From contig NZ_KE384021.1 of assembly GCF_000423465.1 (NCBI RefSeq), positions 497,115 to 561,114 on the forward strand: a DNA stretch of 64,000 nt, written 5' to 3'. The notes under the pieces were generated by a model, which saw only the letters and a list, made by a program, of their open reading frames with translations, had not been told where the DNA came from and ran no database searches. Positions 7,600-15,187 of the stretch are shown piece by piece. How positions within the stretch are numbered: position 1 is the first letter of the stretch; every line of letters starts with the position of its first letter. The position numbers and the translations under genes were made by a program. This DNA comes from Propionicicella superfundia DSM 22317 (GTDB taxonomy: Bacteria; Actinomycetota; Actinomycetes; Propionibacteriales; Propionibacteriaceae).

Positions 7600-8343
7600 A
7601 TGTCGCGGACGCAGACCTGGCTGGCACCGTTGGTGCTCGCCGTCGTCCTCGTCGTGACCTGGGGCCTCGCGGTCTCCGGCGGAGGCGTGCCCCGCTACTT
7701 CCTGCCCGGTCCCGCGGACGTGGGGCGTCGCCTCGTGGCCGATCTCACGTCGCCCCAGGTGTGGCCCTACATCGGCCTGACCGTCGCGCAGGCCGTCCTG
7801 GGCGCTCTCGTCGGCGCGCTCGTGGCGCTGCCGCTCGCGGCGCTCATCCACAAGTCGCGGATCGTCGCGGCGGCCGTGAACCCGTTCCTCGGCGCCACAC
7901 AGGCGATCCCCGCGATCGCCCTGGCCCCGCTGCTCGTGCTGTGGATCGGCTACGGCCTGTGGGCGGTCGTCACGCTGTGCGCCCTCATGGTGTTCTTCCC
8001 GATCCTCATCTCGTCGGTCCACGGTCTGCGGCATGTCCCCGAGGAGATCGTCCAGGCCGCGCGCATCGACGGCGCGGGCGGGTTGCGCCTGCTGCTGCTC
8101 ATCGAGGCCCCGCTCGCCTTGGCGTCGGTCCTCGCCGGCCTGCGCAACGGGTTCACGCTGGCCGTCACCGGCGCCGTGGTGGGCGAGATGGTCATGGGCG
8201 GCAGCGGTCTGGGGATGCTGCTCACCGTGCAGCGCGACGCGGTCGACACCGCGGGCATGTTCTCGTCGATCCTCATCCTCTGTCTCATCGCCTCCGGCGC
8301 CTACACCCTGATCCACGCCATCGAACGCCGACTGCCCGTGTGA
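7600..8343 (+). CDS. ribX: riboflavin ABC transporter permease RibX
   Basis: A 247-residue inner-membrane permease of the BPD/SsuC-ThiX type with about six hydrophobic segments and the ATPase-coupling loop EEIVQAARIDGAGGLR (about 148-163). It lies directly behind an FMN riboswitch and is followed by an NMT1/THI5-like binding protein; this arrangement is that of the RibXY riboflavin transporter described in Chloroflexus and actinobacteria. The ATG at 7600 has GGAGGA upstream; extension to 7510 would read into the riboswitch and is rejected. No ATPase gene follows, so an ATPase encoded elsewhere would have to be shared. Confidence 0.85.
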   Translation: MSRTQTWLAPLVLAVVLVVTWGLAVSGGGVPRYFLPGPADVGRRLVADLTSPQVWPYIGLTVAQAVLGALVGALVALPLAALIHKSRIVAAAVNPFLGATQAIPAIALAPLLVLWIGYGLWAVVTLCALMVFFPILISSVHGLRHVPEEIVQAARIDGAGGLRLLLLIEAPLALASVLAGLRNGFTLAVTGAVVGEMVMGGSGLGMLLTVQRDAVDTAGMFSSILILCLIASGAYTLIHAIERRLPV

Positions 8344-8361
8344 CGGTCGGGAAGGAGAACC

Positions 8362-9354
8362 GTGTCCAAGCTCAAGGTCCTGTGTGTGACCCTCGCCGTG
8401 CTGTTCCTCGGTGCCTGCGCCGCCCCGGGAGGGGCGGCGACGACCACGGCGGCGCCGTCGACGACAGTGGGCCTGACCTACATCCCGAACGTGCAGTTCG
8501 CCCCCTTCTACGCCGCCGAGTCGCAGGGGTACTTCACCGCGTCGGGTGCGTCGGTCACCCTGCGCCATCACGGCTCGAACGAAGGGCTGTTCACCGCGCT
8601 GCTGGCCGGCGAGGAGGACTTCGTGCTGGCCGGCGCCGGCGAGATGATGCAGGCGCGCGCCGAGGGTGCCGACCTCATCGCGATCGCCTCCTACTACCGC
8701 GAGTACCCGGTGCGCATCATCGTCCCGGCGTCGTCGGCGTATCGGACGGCCGCCGACCTCAAGGGAAAGAGGATCGGGGTGCCCGGACGGTACGGGGAGT
8801 CGTGGTTCGGCCTGCAGGCGTTCCTGAAGGCGGGCGACCTGAGCGAGAGCGACGTGGAGATCGTCGAGATCGGGTACACCCAGCAGGCCGCCCTCACGAC
8901 CGGCAAGGTGGACGCGGTCGTCGGCTACGTCAACAACGACGCGGTGTCGTTCGAACTCGCCGGATTCGCGGTGCGCAGCCTTCCGGTGGCCGACGACGTC
9001 CCGCTCGTCAGTGCGTCGCTCGTCACCACGCGCAGCTACGCGACGGCTCATCCGGAGATCGCCAGGGCCGTCGTGGCGGGGATGCTGCGCGGGATCACGT
9101 TCGCCACCACCGAGACGGACAAGACGCTGGACATCTCGGCCACGTTCGTGCCGAACCTGACCGGCGACGAGGCCCGGGCGTCCGCGAAGGCGACCCTCAG
9201 CGCGACGGCGTCGCTGCTCACCGCCGACGGAGGGCCGACCGGCGAACTGGACGAGGCGCAGTTCCGGGAGATGGCGTCGTTCCTGTACGCGCAGGGGATC
9301 ATCTCGACGGAGGTCGACGGGGCGCAGGCCATGACGAACGCGTACGTCGGCTGA
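8362..9354 (+). CDS. ribY: riboflavin-binding lipoprotein RibY (NMT1/THI5-like)
   Basis: A 330-residue solute-binding protein of the NMT1/THI5-like family. It has a lipoprotein signal peptide with lipobox LGAC (Cys19) and then the mature domain with TYIPNVQFAPFYAAESQGYF, AGAGEMMQARAEGADL and LKGKRIGVPGRYG. It would be anchored on the outer face of the membrane and deliver riboflavin to RibX. The FMN riboswitch upstream is the main evidence for the ligand; THI5-like proteins of similar sequence can bind pyrimidines or sulfonates. GTG start with AAGGAG upstream, 18 bases after ribX. Confidence 0.85.
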   Translation: MSKLKVLCVTLAVLFLGACAAPGGAATTTAAPSTTVGLTYIPNVQFAPFYAAESQGYFTASGASVTLRHHGSNEGLFTALLAGEEDFVLAGAGEMMQARAEGADLIAIASYYREYPVRIIVPASSAYRTAADLKGKRIGVPGRYGESWFGLQAFLKAGDLSESDVEIVEIGYTQQAALTTGKVDAVVGYVNNDAVSFELAGFAVRSLPVADDVPLVSASLVTTRSYATAHPEIARAVVAGMLRGITFATTETDKTLDISATFVPNLTGDEARASAKATLSATASLLTADGGPTGELDEAQFREMASFLYAQGIISTEVDGAQAMTNAYVG

Positions 9355-9438
9355 TCGACGCGGTGGGTGCTCCGGGCGGCCGGTGACGGGGCCTCTCATG
9401 GCGGGGCTTCGGCTGTTCACCGATGCGAGGACCAGCTA

Positions 9439-9449
9439 GGCTATACATG
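9439..9449. promoter_or_regulatory. candidate GntR operator upstream of the split transketolase
   Basis: GGCTATACATG reads CATGTATAGCC on the other strand and matches the TGTATAG[TC]C element of the other three candidate sites. It is about 110 bases before the first transketolase gene, in the gap after ribY. Confidence 0.42.
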
Positions 9450-9561
9450 TGCAATCAAGTTATGCCAACTCGGCGGGATTGCACGAAATCGGTTCCTAGA
9501 CCGCCGGTCCCCGCCCGCCCAGAGCTGGTCGGAACTCGGGCGCCGGCAGATGGAGTAGCCC

Positions 9562-10410
9562 ATGACACCGACCGTCGGTGAGCTCAAGGTCCGTGCGGAA
9601 CGGGCCCGGCTGAACGTCCTGCGGATGCTGACGGCAACCCGGTCAGGTCACCTCGGTGGCGCGTTGTCCGCCATCGACATCATCACCGCGCTGTACCTGC
9701 GCGAGATGCGCGTCGACCCCGCCAACCCCAAGGACCCCCAGCGGGATCGGTTCCTGCTGTCGGCCGGACACAAGGCGATGGGCCAGTACGCGGTCCTCGC
9801 CGAGGCCGGGTTCTTCCCCGCCGAGGTGCTCGACACCTACGGCACCTTCAAGAGCCCTCTGCCCGGCCATCCCGACATGTACAAGCTGCCCGGGGTCGAG
9901 GCGAACACCGGGGCGCTCGGGCACGGGCTGCCCATCGCCTGCGGAATGGCGCTCGGGCTGCGTCTCGACGGCTCTGCCGCCCGTGTCTACACGGTCATGG
10001 GTGACGGCGAGCTGCCGGAGGGCTCGAACTGGGAGGGGGCCTCGATCGCCTCGCATCACGAGCTGGGCAACCTCGTAGCGTTCATCGACGTCAACGGGCT
10101 GCAGATCAGCGGGCCCACGGCGAAGGTCATGGACATGTCCCCGATCGGCGAGAAGTTCGCCGCGTTCGGCTGGGACGTCTACGACATCGACGGCAACGAC
10201 ATGGCCCAGATCGTCGGACTCCTCGAATCGCTGCCCAGGACCGGCGCGAAGCCGTCGGCGATCGTCGCACACACGGTGAAGGCGAAGGGCCTGTCGAACC
10301 TCGAGGGCACGGTGCCCTCCCACTACTGGAAACCCACGCCGGAGGACCTGGCCGCGGCCAAGGCCGAGATCGAGGCGCGCATCGCGGACCTGGAAGGAGC
10401 CAACGCATGA
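9562..10410 (+). CDS. transketolase, N-terminal (ThDP-binding) subunit
   Basis: A 282-residue protein corresponding to the first half of a transketolase: SGHLGGALSAIDI, the ThDP motif GDGELPEGSNWEGA...N (about 150-185) and HTVKAKGL. It pairs with the overlapping downstream gene to make a two-subunit transketolase. Split transketolases are frequent in dedicated sugar pathways (for example AptA/AptB acting on apulose 4-phosphate, or SqwG/SqwH) as well as in pentose metabolism, so the substrate is left open. ATG start with a GGAG site. Its position between a candidate operator and other sugar-phosphate genes supports a role in the GntR-linked pathway. Confidence 0.88.
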   Translation: MTPTVGELKVRAERARLNVLRMLTATRSGHLGGALSAIDIITALYLREMRVDPANPKDPQRDRFLLSAGHKAMGQYAVLAEAGFFPAEVLDTYGTFKSPLPGHPDMYKLPGVEANTGALGHGLPIACGMALGLRLDGSAARVYTVMGDGELPEGSNWEGASIASHHELGNLVAFIDVNGLQISGPTAKVMDMSPIGEKFAAFGWDVYDIDGNDMAQIVGLLESLPRTGAKPSAIVAHTVKAKGLSNLEGTVPSHYWKPTPEDLAAAKAEIEARIADLEGANA

Positions 10411-11351
10411 TCGGCGACCGTCACGACCCGAGGAAGACGTTCGGGGCGGCGGTGAGCGAGATCGCGGCCACCGACGAGCGCATCGTCATCCTGTCCGCCG
10501 ACAGTGGCGGTTCGAGCGGCTTCGGCACGTTCATGAAGGAACACCCCGAGCGCTACTTCGAGTTCGGAATCCAGGAGCAGGGCGTGACGGGCGTCGCGTC
10601 CGGTCTCGCGACGACCGGCAAGATCCCGGTGTTCTGCGCCATCGCGCCGTTCGTCACGCTGCGCAACTTCGAGCAGTTCCGCAACGACCTCGGGTACATG
10701 CGGCAGAACGTCAAGATCGTCGGCCGCAACGGCGGCTTCACCTACGCCGATCTCGGCTCGACGCACCACTCGCTGGAGGACTACGCCGTCACCCGGATGA
10801 TTCCCGGTGTCACGGTTCTCGCGCCGATGGATCCCGACGACATGCGGGGCGCCGTCAAGGCGATGCTCGCCCACGAGGGCCCCGTGTACATGCGCATCGG
10901 CAACGCGCCGATCCCCGAGATCGCCGAGCCGGCCGAGTTCGTCATCGGCAAGGCACGCCTGCTGCGGGAGGGCTCGGCGGTCACGGTCGTCACGACCGGG
11001 TACGTCGCGGCCGACGTCCTGGAGGCGGCCGACGCACTGCGGACGTCCGGTGTGGACGTCGAACTGCTCGGCCTGGGCACCGCCTGGCCGCTCGACGAGG
11101 AGGCGATCCTCGCGTCGGCCGCGAAGACGGGGCATGTCATCACGGTCGAGGAGCACTACGAGGTGGGCGGGCTCGGCGGAGCCGTCGCCGAACTGCTGTC
11201 CGGCAACGCCGTCGCGCCGCTGGACCGCATCGCCGTGCCGCAGTCGTACGTGCCGACGGGTCCGTACGCGGAGATCCAGCAGTCGCTGGGGCTGGACGCG
11301 GCGAGCCTGCAACGGCGGATCGCCGAACTGGTGGCCACGCGCAAGGGCTGA
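10407..11351 (+). CDS. transketolase, C-terminal (PYR and C-terminal domain) subunit
   Basis: A 314-residue protein matching the second half of transketolase: the catalytic glutamate in YFEFGIQEQG, FVTLRNFEQFRNDL contacting the ThDP ring, the histidines of GSTHHSLED, and a C-terminal transketolase_C domain (about 185-310). It overlaps the N-terminal subunit gene by four bases (ATGA), showing translational coupling and equal expression. Together the two subunits move a two-carbon glycolaldehyde unit between sugar phosphates. Nothing follows it on the same strand for 900 bases, so it ends this operon. Confidence 0.9.
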   Translation: MIGDRHDPRKTFGAAVSEIAATDERIVILSADSGGSSGFGTFMKEHPERYFEFGIQEQGVTGVASGLATTGKIPVFCAIAPFVTLRNFEQFRNDLGYMRQNVKIVGRNGGFTYADLGSTHHSLEDYAVTRMIPGVTVLAPMDPDDMRGAVKAMLAHEGPVYMRIGNAPIPEIAEPAEFVIGKARLLREGSAVTVVTTGYVAADVLEAADALRTSGVDVELLGLGTAWPLDEEAILASAAKTGHVITVEEHYEVGGLGGAVAELLSGNAVAPLDRIAVPQSYVPTGPYAEIQQSLGLDAASLQRRIAELVATRKG

Positions 11352-11576
11352 GCAAGCCTCCGAACCGGCGATCGACGGGGATCTCCGGGGAGGGTTCCCG
11401 AGGGCGGTGCCTGCGAGACAGGGGAGTCGTGGATCTCCTGCTCGCGGGCACCGCCCCGGCCTCTGCCCGGCGGGCGAGCAGCACGTGACCAACTCTCGTG
11501 CTCGGGAGCCGGATTCCGCGGAGAGCTGACCAATGTCGGACTCGGCGGCGCCGCGGCGGCCGTCAGAGGGACCCTT

Positions 11577-12110
11577 GCCGGTCAGGAACCAGAAGTCGCC
11601 GTCGGCGACGCATTCAGGCTCGATCCTGGCCCCGGTCTTCTCCCGGTGGGTCGCGAGTGGAAGGAGAGCCCCGCCGCTCGAATGGTCCTCGCCGAAGCGA
11701 AGCGTGTCGCCGTTCGGAAGGGTGACCTCCGCACTGGTGGCGGTGGTCCCGACAGGGAACACCACCGGAAGGTCGCCCGTGGGCGAGTACTCGTCACCTT
11801 CGCCCTCGAACACTCCTCGGACGCACCCGTTGCCGTCGGTGTACAGCCGGGTCGGGAAGGCGGCGTCGGACGCGGGGCCGATGTCGACGAACGTGCTGAC
11901 CGACGGCGCCGCTCCGCCTCCTGTGGGGCCGGCGGAGGTGGGTCCGGCAGCGGGCGCGCAACTCGTGAGCATGAGGACCGCCAGCATCGCCGCGAGACTC
12001 GTGAGCGTCCACCCTTGCGGGCGGCGGGTGGGACGTGTGAGACCGGTGGCTTCGGCTGATCCTGTCCGCCGTGGGTCGCCTCCTGGCGGTGGCGGTCGAC
12101 GAGTGCCCAT
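11577..12110 (-). CDS. putative lipoprotein; 3' end unresolved
   Basis: The start encodes a signal peptide with lipobox LTSC (Cys51 from the first ATG), then a Gly/Ala/Pro-rich spacer and a domain with DIGPASDAAFPTRLYTDGNG, GVFEGEGDE, VVFPVGTTATSAEVTLP and GDFWFLTG. Protein-like sequence ends around residue 180, but the frame has no stop there: it stays open until 10323, antisense to both transketolase subunits. A frameshift or lost stop after about 11577 is more likely than a 595-residue product. The family is not recognised. It would be an outer-face membrane lipoprotein. About 225 bases between it and the transketolase stop hold no other recognisable feature. Confidence 0.5.
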
Positions 12111-12237
12111 GCGGGGAGCCTCTCCCGATCATCCCTTCCTGTCAAGGGATGTGAGCGCTCGGCATGGAGGTGGGGTGCCGGCATGCCCGAGAACGGCAGA
12201 ACGGCCCAACCTCGTCACGGACGTCCCCACGACTTGC

Positions 12238-12243
12238 TATAAC
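12238..12243 (+). promoter_or_regulatory. -10 promoter element of a probable leaderless transcript
   Basis: TATAAC ends 6 bases before the ATG of the small membrane protein at 12250, so transcription would begin at or next to the start codon. No convincing -35 is seen. Confidence 0.4.
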
Positions 12244-12249
12244 GCATTC

Positions 12250-12837
12250 ATGACAGCCATCGGACGCCGGTCGAGAGCACCGTTCCTCCTCGTGATCGGG
12301 GCGATCTGCCTGGGGGTCGCCCTCGTCGTCGTGGTCTGGGCGGCGGCGAGGGTCCTGCGGCAACCGGACGTCGTCACCGGCGCGGGGAAGCCCGGTTCGG
12401 CGGCCGTGGGCAGCAGCGCCGCGCCAGGCGAGATCACCGCAGACCTGGAGGGGTCGCAGACCTACATCCTGTACCTGGTGTTCGCCGACGCCCCCGACCA
12501 CTGGGGCATGCGGGGCCGGCCGACGGTGACCGCACCCGACGGGACGACCCGCGACGCGGACGACGCACCCAGGACGTCGCGCGATGTACATGCCGGCGGG
12601 TACACGGCCGCGATCGCGGGCACGTTCACCACCGGCGCTGCCGGGACGTATTCGGTGACGGTCCCCGAGACGATCGAGGCCGGTGCGTCGGTGGCCGTGC
12701 TCGCGCCGCAGGAGTCGCCGCCGGACGTGCTGACCGGGGTCGTGCTGCCGGCCGTCGCGGCCTGCGTCCTCGGAATCGTCGGCATCGCGCTGCTGATCCT
12801 GGGCATCGTCCGGCGGACGCGGACGTCTGCGCCTTGA
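12250..12837 (+). CDS. membrane protein with an extracytoplasmic beta-type domain, function unknown
   Basis: A 195-residue protein with one hydrophobic segment near the N-terminus (about 11-35, LLVIGAICLGVALVVVVWAA) and one near the C-terminus (about 160-187), separated by about 120 hydrophilic residues (SQTYILYLVFADAPDHWGM...VTAPDG...GTYSVTVPE) that look like a small beta-sandwich. The topology places the middle domain outside the cell. I do not recognise the family. The ATG at 12250 is chosen because a TATAAC element lies immediately upstream; upstream in-frame sequence belongs to the divergent lipoprotein region. Confidence 0.6.
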   Translation: MTAIGRRSRAPFLLVIGAICLGVALVVVVWAAARVLRQPDVVTGAGKPGSAAVGSSAAPGEITADLEGSQTYILYLVFADAPDHWGMRGRPTVTAPDGTTRDADDAPRTSRDVHAGGYTAAIAGTFTTGAAGTYSVTVPETIEAGASVAVLAPQESPPDVLTGVVLPAVAACVLGIVGIALLILGIVRRTRTSAP

Positions 12838-12860
12838 CGGCGGCGGAGGGCGTCCCGATA

Positions 12861-12904
12861 CGCCACGGGCCCGGCCGCCGAGGCGACCGGGCCCGCGAGT
12901 GGCG
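12861..12904. terminator. bidirectional hairpin between convergent genes
   Basis: CGGGCCCGG (12866-12874) pairs with CCGGGCCCG (12887-12895), and the outer CGCCA/TGGCG (12861-12865 and 12900-12904) extends it. It separates the membrane protein gene from the transaldolase-like gene. Confidence 0.65.
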
Positions 12905-12916
12905 GAAGAGAGCAGG

Positions 12917-14227
12917 TCAGCTCTGTCCCTGGGCGGCCTTCATGAAGCGCCGCTGGTAGGAGACGACCTGGTTGGTCGAGGTGAACCGGGCGAGGTAGCC
13001 GGGCTCGGCGGTGATGACCACACGGTCGGCCATGTCCGAGTAGGCCGGGTCGGCCAGCACGGCATCGAGATCCGGGTACATCGACGGGCCCTCCATGGAG
13101 CACACGATGAGGCGCGTGTCGTCCATGTTGCAGCCGCGCAGCACCTCGAGGTTGTGACGCAGGCCGTCGAGCCCGTCCGCGCCGCCGCCTTCGATGTCGC
13201 GGTAGTTCACGATCCAGTTGGCGTCCTCGAACACGGTCTTCAGATCGACGTCGTCCTCGCCTGCGGCGTAGTAGTCGGTCTTGATCATGAACGCGCGCAG
13301 CGCCGTGAGCTCGGCCTCGTCCTGGGTCGCGGCGTACGCGCTCAGGTGCTTGGCGATCGCCTCGGACTGCACGAGGCGGTGCCGCACGAAGGAGTTGATG
13401 AAGTACGGGCGCGCCTGGAGTGCGAGCTGCGTCTGGTACGGCTCGAACATCAGCGTGAAGTTCACGCGGTAGTCGTTCTCATGCAGCTTGAGCGTCAGGT
13501 TGTGCCCCCGCAGGGCATCCTTGGTGGCCGCGGCCGAGTAGCGGGTGTCGAGACGGGCGTCGCCGGTGAGAAGCTGGCCGACGTTGTCCTTGTTGACGGG
13601 ACCGGTGTGCGGCACCTTGATGACGACGCGCCACTTGGACAGCATCTCCTTGAACTTCTCGGCCTCTTCGAGGATCTTGTTGAAGTCCTCCTCGAAGGGG
13701 TTGTTGAGCTCGACGGAGATGTCGCAGCCCGGGCCGAGGATGCGACCGAGTTCGGCCATGACCTCGTCGCGGGTCTTGTAGGCGCCGCCGACGTTGGCCT
13801 TGGGGTTGTTGATGAACAGGTCGTAGATGATTCCCGGGTTGCAGGTCAGGTTGGCCAGCAGCGGGGAGATCGGCTCGACCTCGTACGGGTTCGCGCTGTC
13901 GGCCGAGAACAGCAGCCCGGTCGGCCGCGGGGCGCCGTCTGTGTCGCGGGAGATGTCGCGGGCGAGGTCGACCTGCAGGACGCCGTCCGCAGCGAGCGTG
14001 TACTCGACGCGGAAGCCGGCGGGCGTGTGCCCGGCGGGGGTCTTGAAGTAGTCGACGACGTCCTTGAACTCTTGCGTGACGCCGATGTACTGGGCCACCT
14101 GCTTCAGGTCCAGGTACTGCTTCGGCGCGAGTTCCTGGTCGAGGACGCGGGCGACGTAGTCCTCTTCGCCCCGCACGACCGGCAGGCCGAGGGAGCGGAC
14201 ACGGGCGGTGAAGCTTGGGCTGTGCAT
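12917..14227 (-). CDS. large transaldolase-family protein
   Basis: A 436-residue protein with transaldolase signatures: LTCNPGII (127-134, the TxNPxxx motif), CDISVELNNPFEEDFNKI near 170, the Schiff-base lysine in VVIKVPHTG (Lys204), and NFTLMFEPYQTQLALQ...INSFVRHR (256-284), which parallels NLTLIFS...ISPFVGR. Typical transaldolases are 215-390 residues, and this one has extra N- and C-terminal sequence. It may transfer or cleave a dihydroxyacetone unit. A candidate GntR operator lies just upstream, which ties it to the aldolase, transketolase and RuBisCO-like genes. The substrate is unknown. The ATG gives a start with AGGAG nearby. Confidence 0.75.
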   Translation of the reverse strand: MHSPSFTARVRSLGLPVVRGEEDYVARVLDQELAPKQYLDLKQVAQYIGVTQEFKDVVDYFKTPAGHTPAGFRVEYTLAADGVLQVDLARDISRDTDGAPRPTGLLFSADSANPYEVEPISPLLANLTCNPGIIYDLFINNPKANVGGAYKTRDEVMAELGRILGPGCDISVELNNPFEEDFNKILEEAEKFKEMLSKWRVVIKVPHTGPVNKDNVGQLLTGDARLDTRYSAAATKDALRGHNLTLKLHENDYRVNFTLMFEPYQTQLALQARPYFINSFVRHRLVQSEAIAKHLSAYAATQDEAELTALRAFMIKTDYYAAGEDDVDLKTVFEDANWIVNYRDIEGGGADGLDGLRHNLEVLRGCNMDDTRLIVCSMEGPSMYPDLDAVLADPAYSDMADRVVITAEPGYLARFTSTNQVVSYQRRFMKAAQGQS

Positions 14228-14250
14228 ACGGGCAGCTCCTTTGATGCGTG

Positions 14251-14274
14251 GTTGTATAGCCAAGTCTAGACAAC
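14251..14274. promoter_or_regulatory. candidate GntR operator (best palindrome)
   Basis: GTTGTATAG (14251-14259) and CTAGACAAC (14266-14274) form a near-perfect inverted repeat with a 6-base spacer and one mismatch per arm. It contains GTCTAGAC, of the GT-N-TA-N-AC form typical of HutC-subfamily sites. It lies 24 bases upstream of the transaldolase-like start, in the divergent gap with the NagD-type gene. Confidence 0.6.
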
Positions 14275-14407
14275 CACATGCGGCCCCGTTGAGGGAACTG
14301 TCAGATTTCGCGCAACTGAGCGGATAGGGCGCGCGTCGGCGCCCAGGTGTCCCCCCGGCGCACCGCGTCAGTTTTGGTTGTGATGACAAATAGTGGACAA
14401 TGGGTGC

Positions 14408-15187
14408 ATGCGAAAGATTCGCGACATCGAATGCTGGCTCACCGACATGGATGGCGTGCTCGTCCATGAGAACGAAGCCATCCGCGGTGCCAATGAGCTC
14501 ATCAACCGCTGGGTGGACACCTCCCGGCGCTTCCTCGTCCTCACCAACAACTCGATCTTCACCCCGCGCGACCTCTCGGCCAGGCTGGAGAAGTCCGGAC
14601 TCAGCATCCCCGAGGAGAACATCTGGACGTCCGCCCTCGCGACGGCGTCGTTCCTCGAGCAGCAGTCCGGGGAGAAGACGGCCTACGTCATCGGGGAGGC
14701 CGGGCTCACGACCGCCCTCCACGAAGCCGGTTTCGTCCTCACCGACCAGGATCCCGCCTGGGTCGTGCTCGGCGAGACCCGGACCTACTCGTTCGAGACC
14801 ATCACCAAGGCGATCCGCATGGTCAGCGACGGGGCCCGCTTCATCGCGACGAACCCCGACACGACGGGTCCCAGCCGCGAGGGCATCCTCCCCGCCGCCG
14901 GTGCCGTCGCGGCCATGATCACGGCGGCGACCAATCGCAAGCCCTACATCGTCGGCAAGCCGAACCCCATGATGTTCCGCTCCGCCATGAACCGGATCGA
15001 GGCCCACTCCGAGACCACCGCCATGATCGGCGACCGGATGGACACCGACATCATCGCGGGCATGGAGGCCGGCCTCCACACCGTCCTCGTGATGACCGGG
15101 CTGACGACGGCGGCCGACATCCAGAAGTACCCGTTCCGTCCCAATCAGGTCATCGACTCGGTGGCCGACCTGATCCCCGAGATCTGA
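14408..15187 (+). CDS. NagD/AraL-type HAD phosphatase
   Basis: A 259-residue HAD hydrolase of the class IIA (NagD-like) group: LTDMDGVLVHE with nucleophile Asp13 and acid-base Asp15, FLVLTNNS as motif II, the lysine in IVGKPNP and the acidic motif IGDRMDTDI. Members dephosphorylate small sugar phosphates and nucleotides; AraL of Bacillus cleans up sugar phosphates in arabinose catabolism. It is divergent from the transaldolase-like gene across the candidate operator and is the second phosphatase of the region. The ATG at 14408 fits the family start; an in-frame GTG at 14393 is possible. Confidence 0.82.
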   Translation: MRKIRDIECWLTDMDGVLVHENEAIRGANELINRWVDTSRRFLVLTNNSIFTPRDLSARLEKSGLSIPEENIWTSALATASFLEQQSGEKTAYVIGEAGLTTALHEAGFVLTDQDPAWVVLGETRTYSFETITKAIRMVSDGARFIATNPDTTGPSREGILPAAGAVAAMITAATNRKPYIVGKPNPMMFRSAMNRIEAHSETTAMIGDRMDTDIIAGMEAGLHTVLVMTGLTTAADIQKYPFRPNQVIDSVADLIPEI

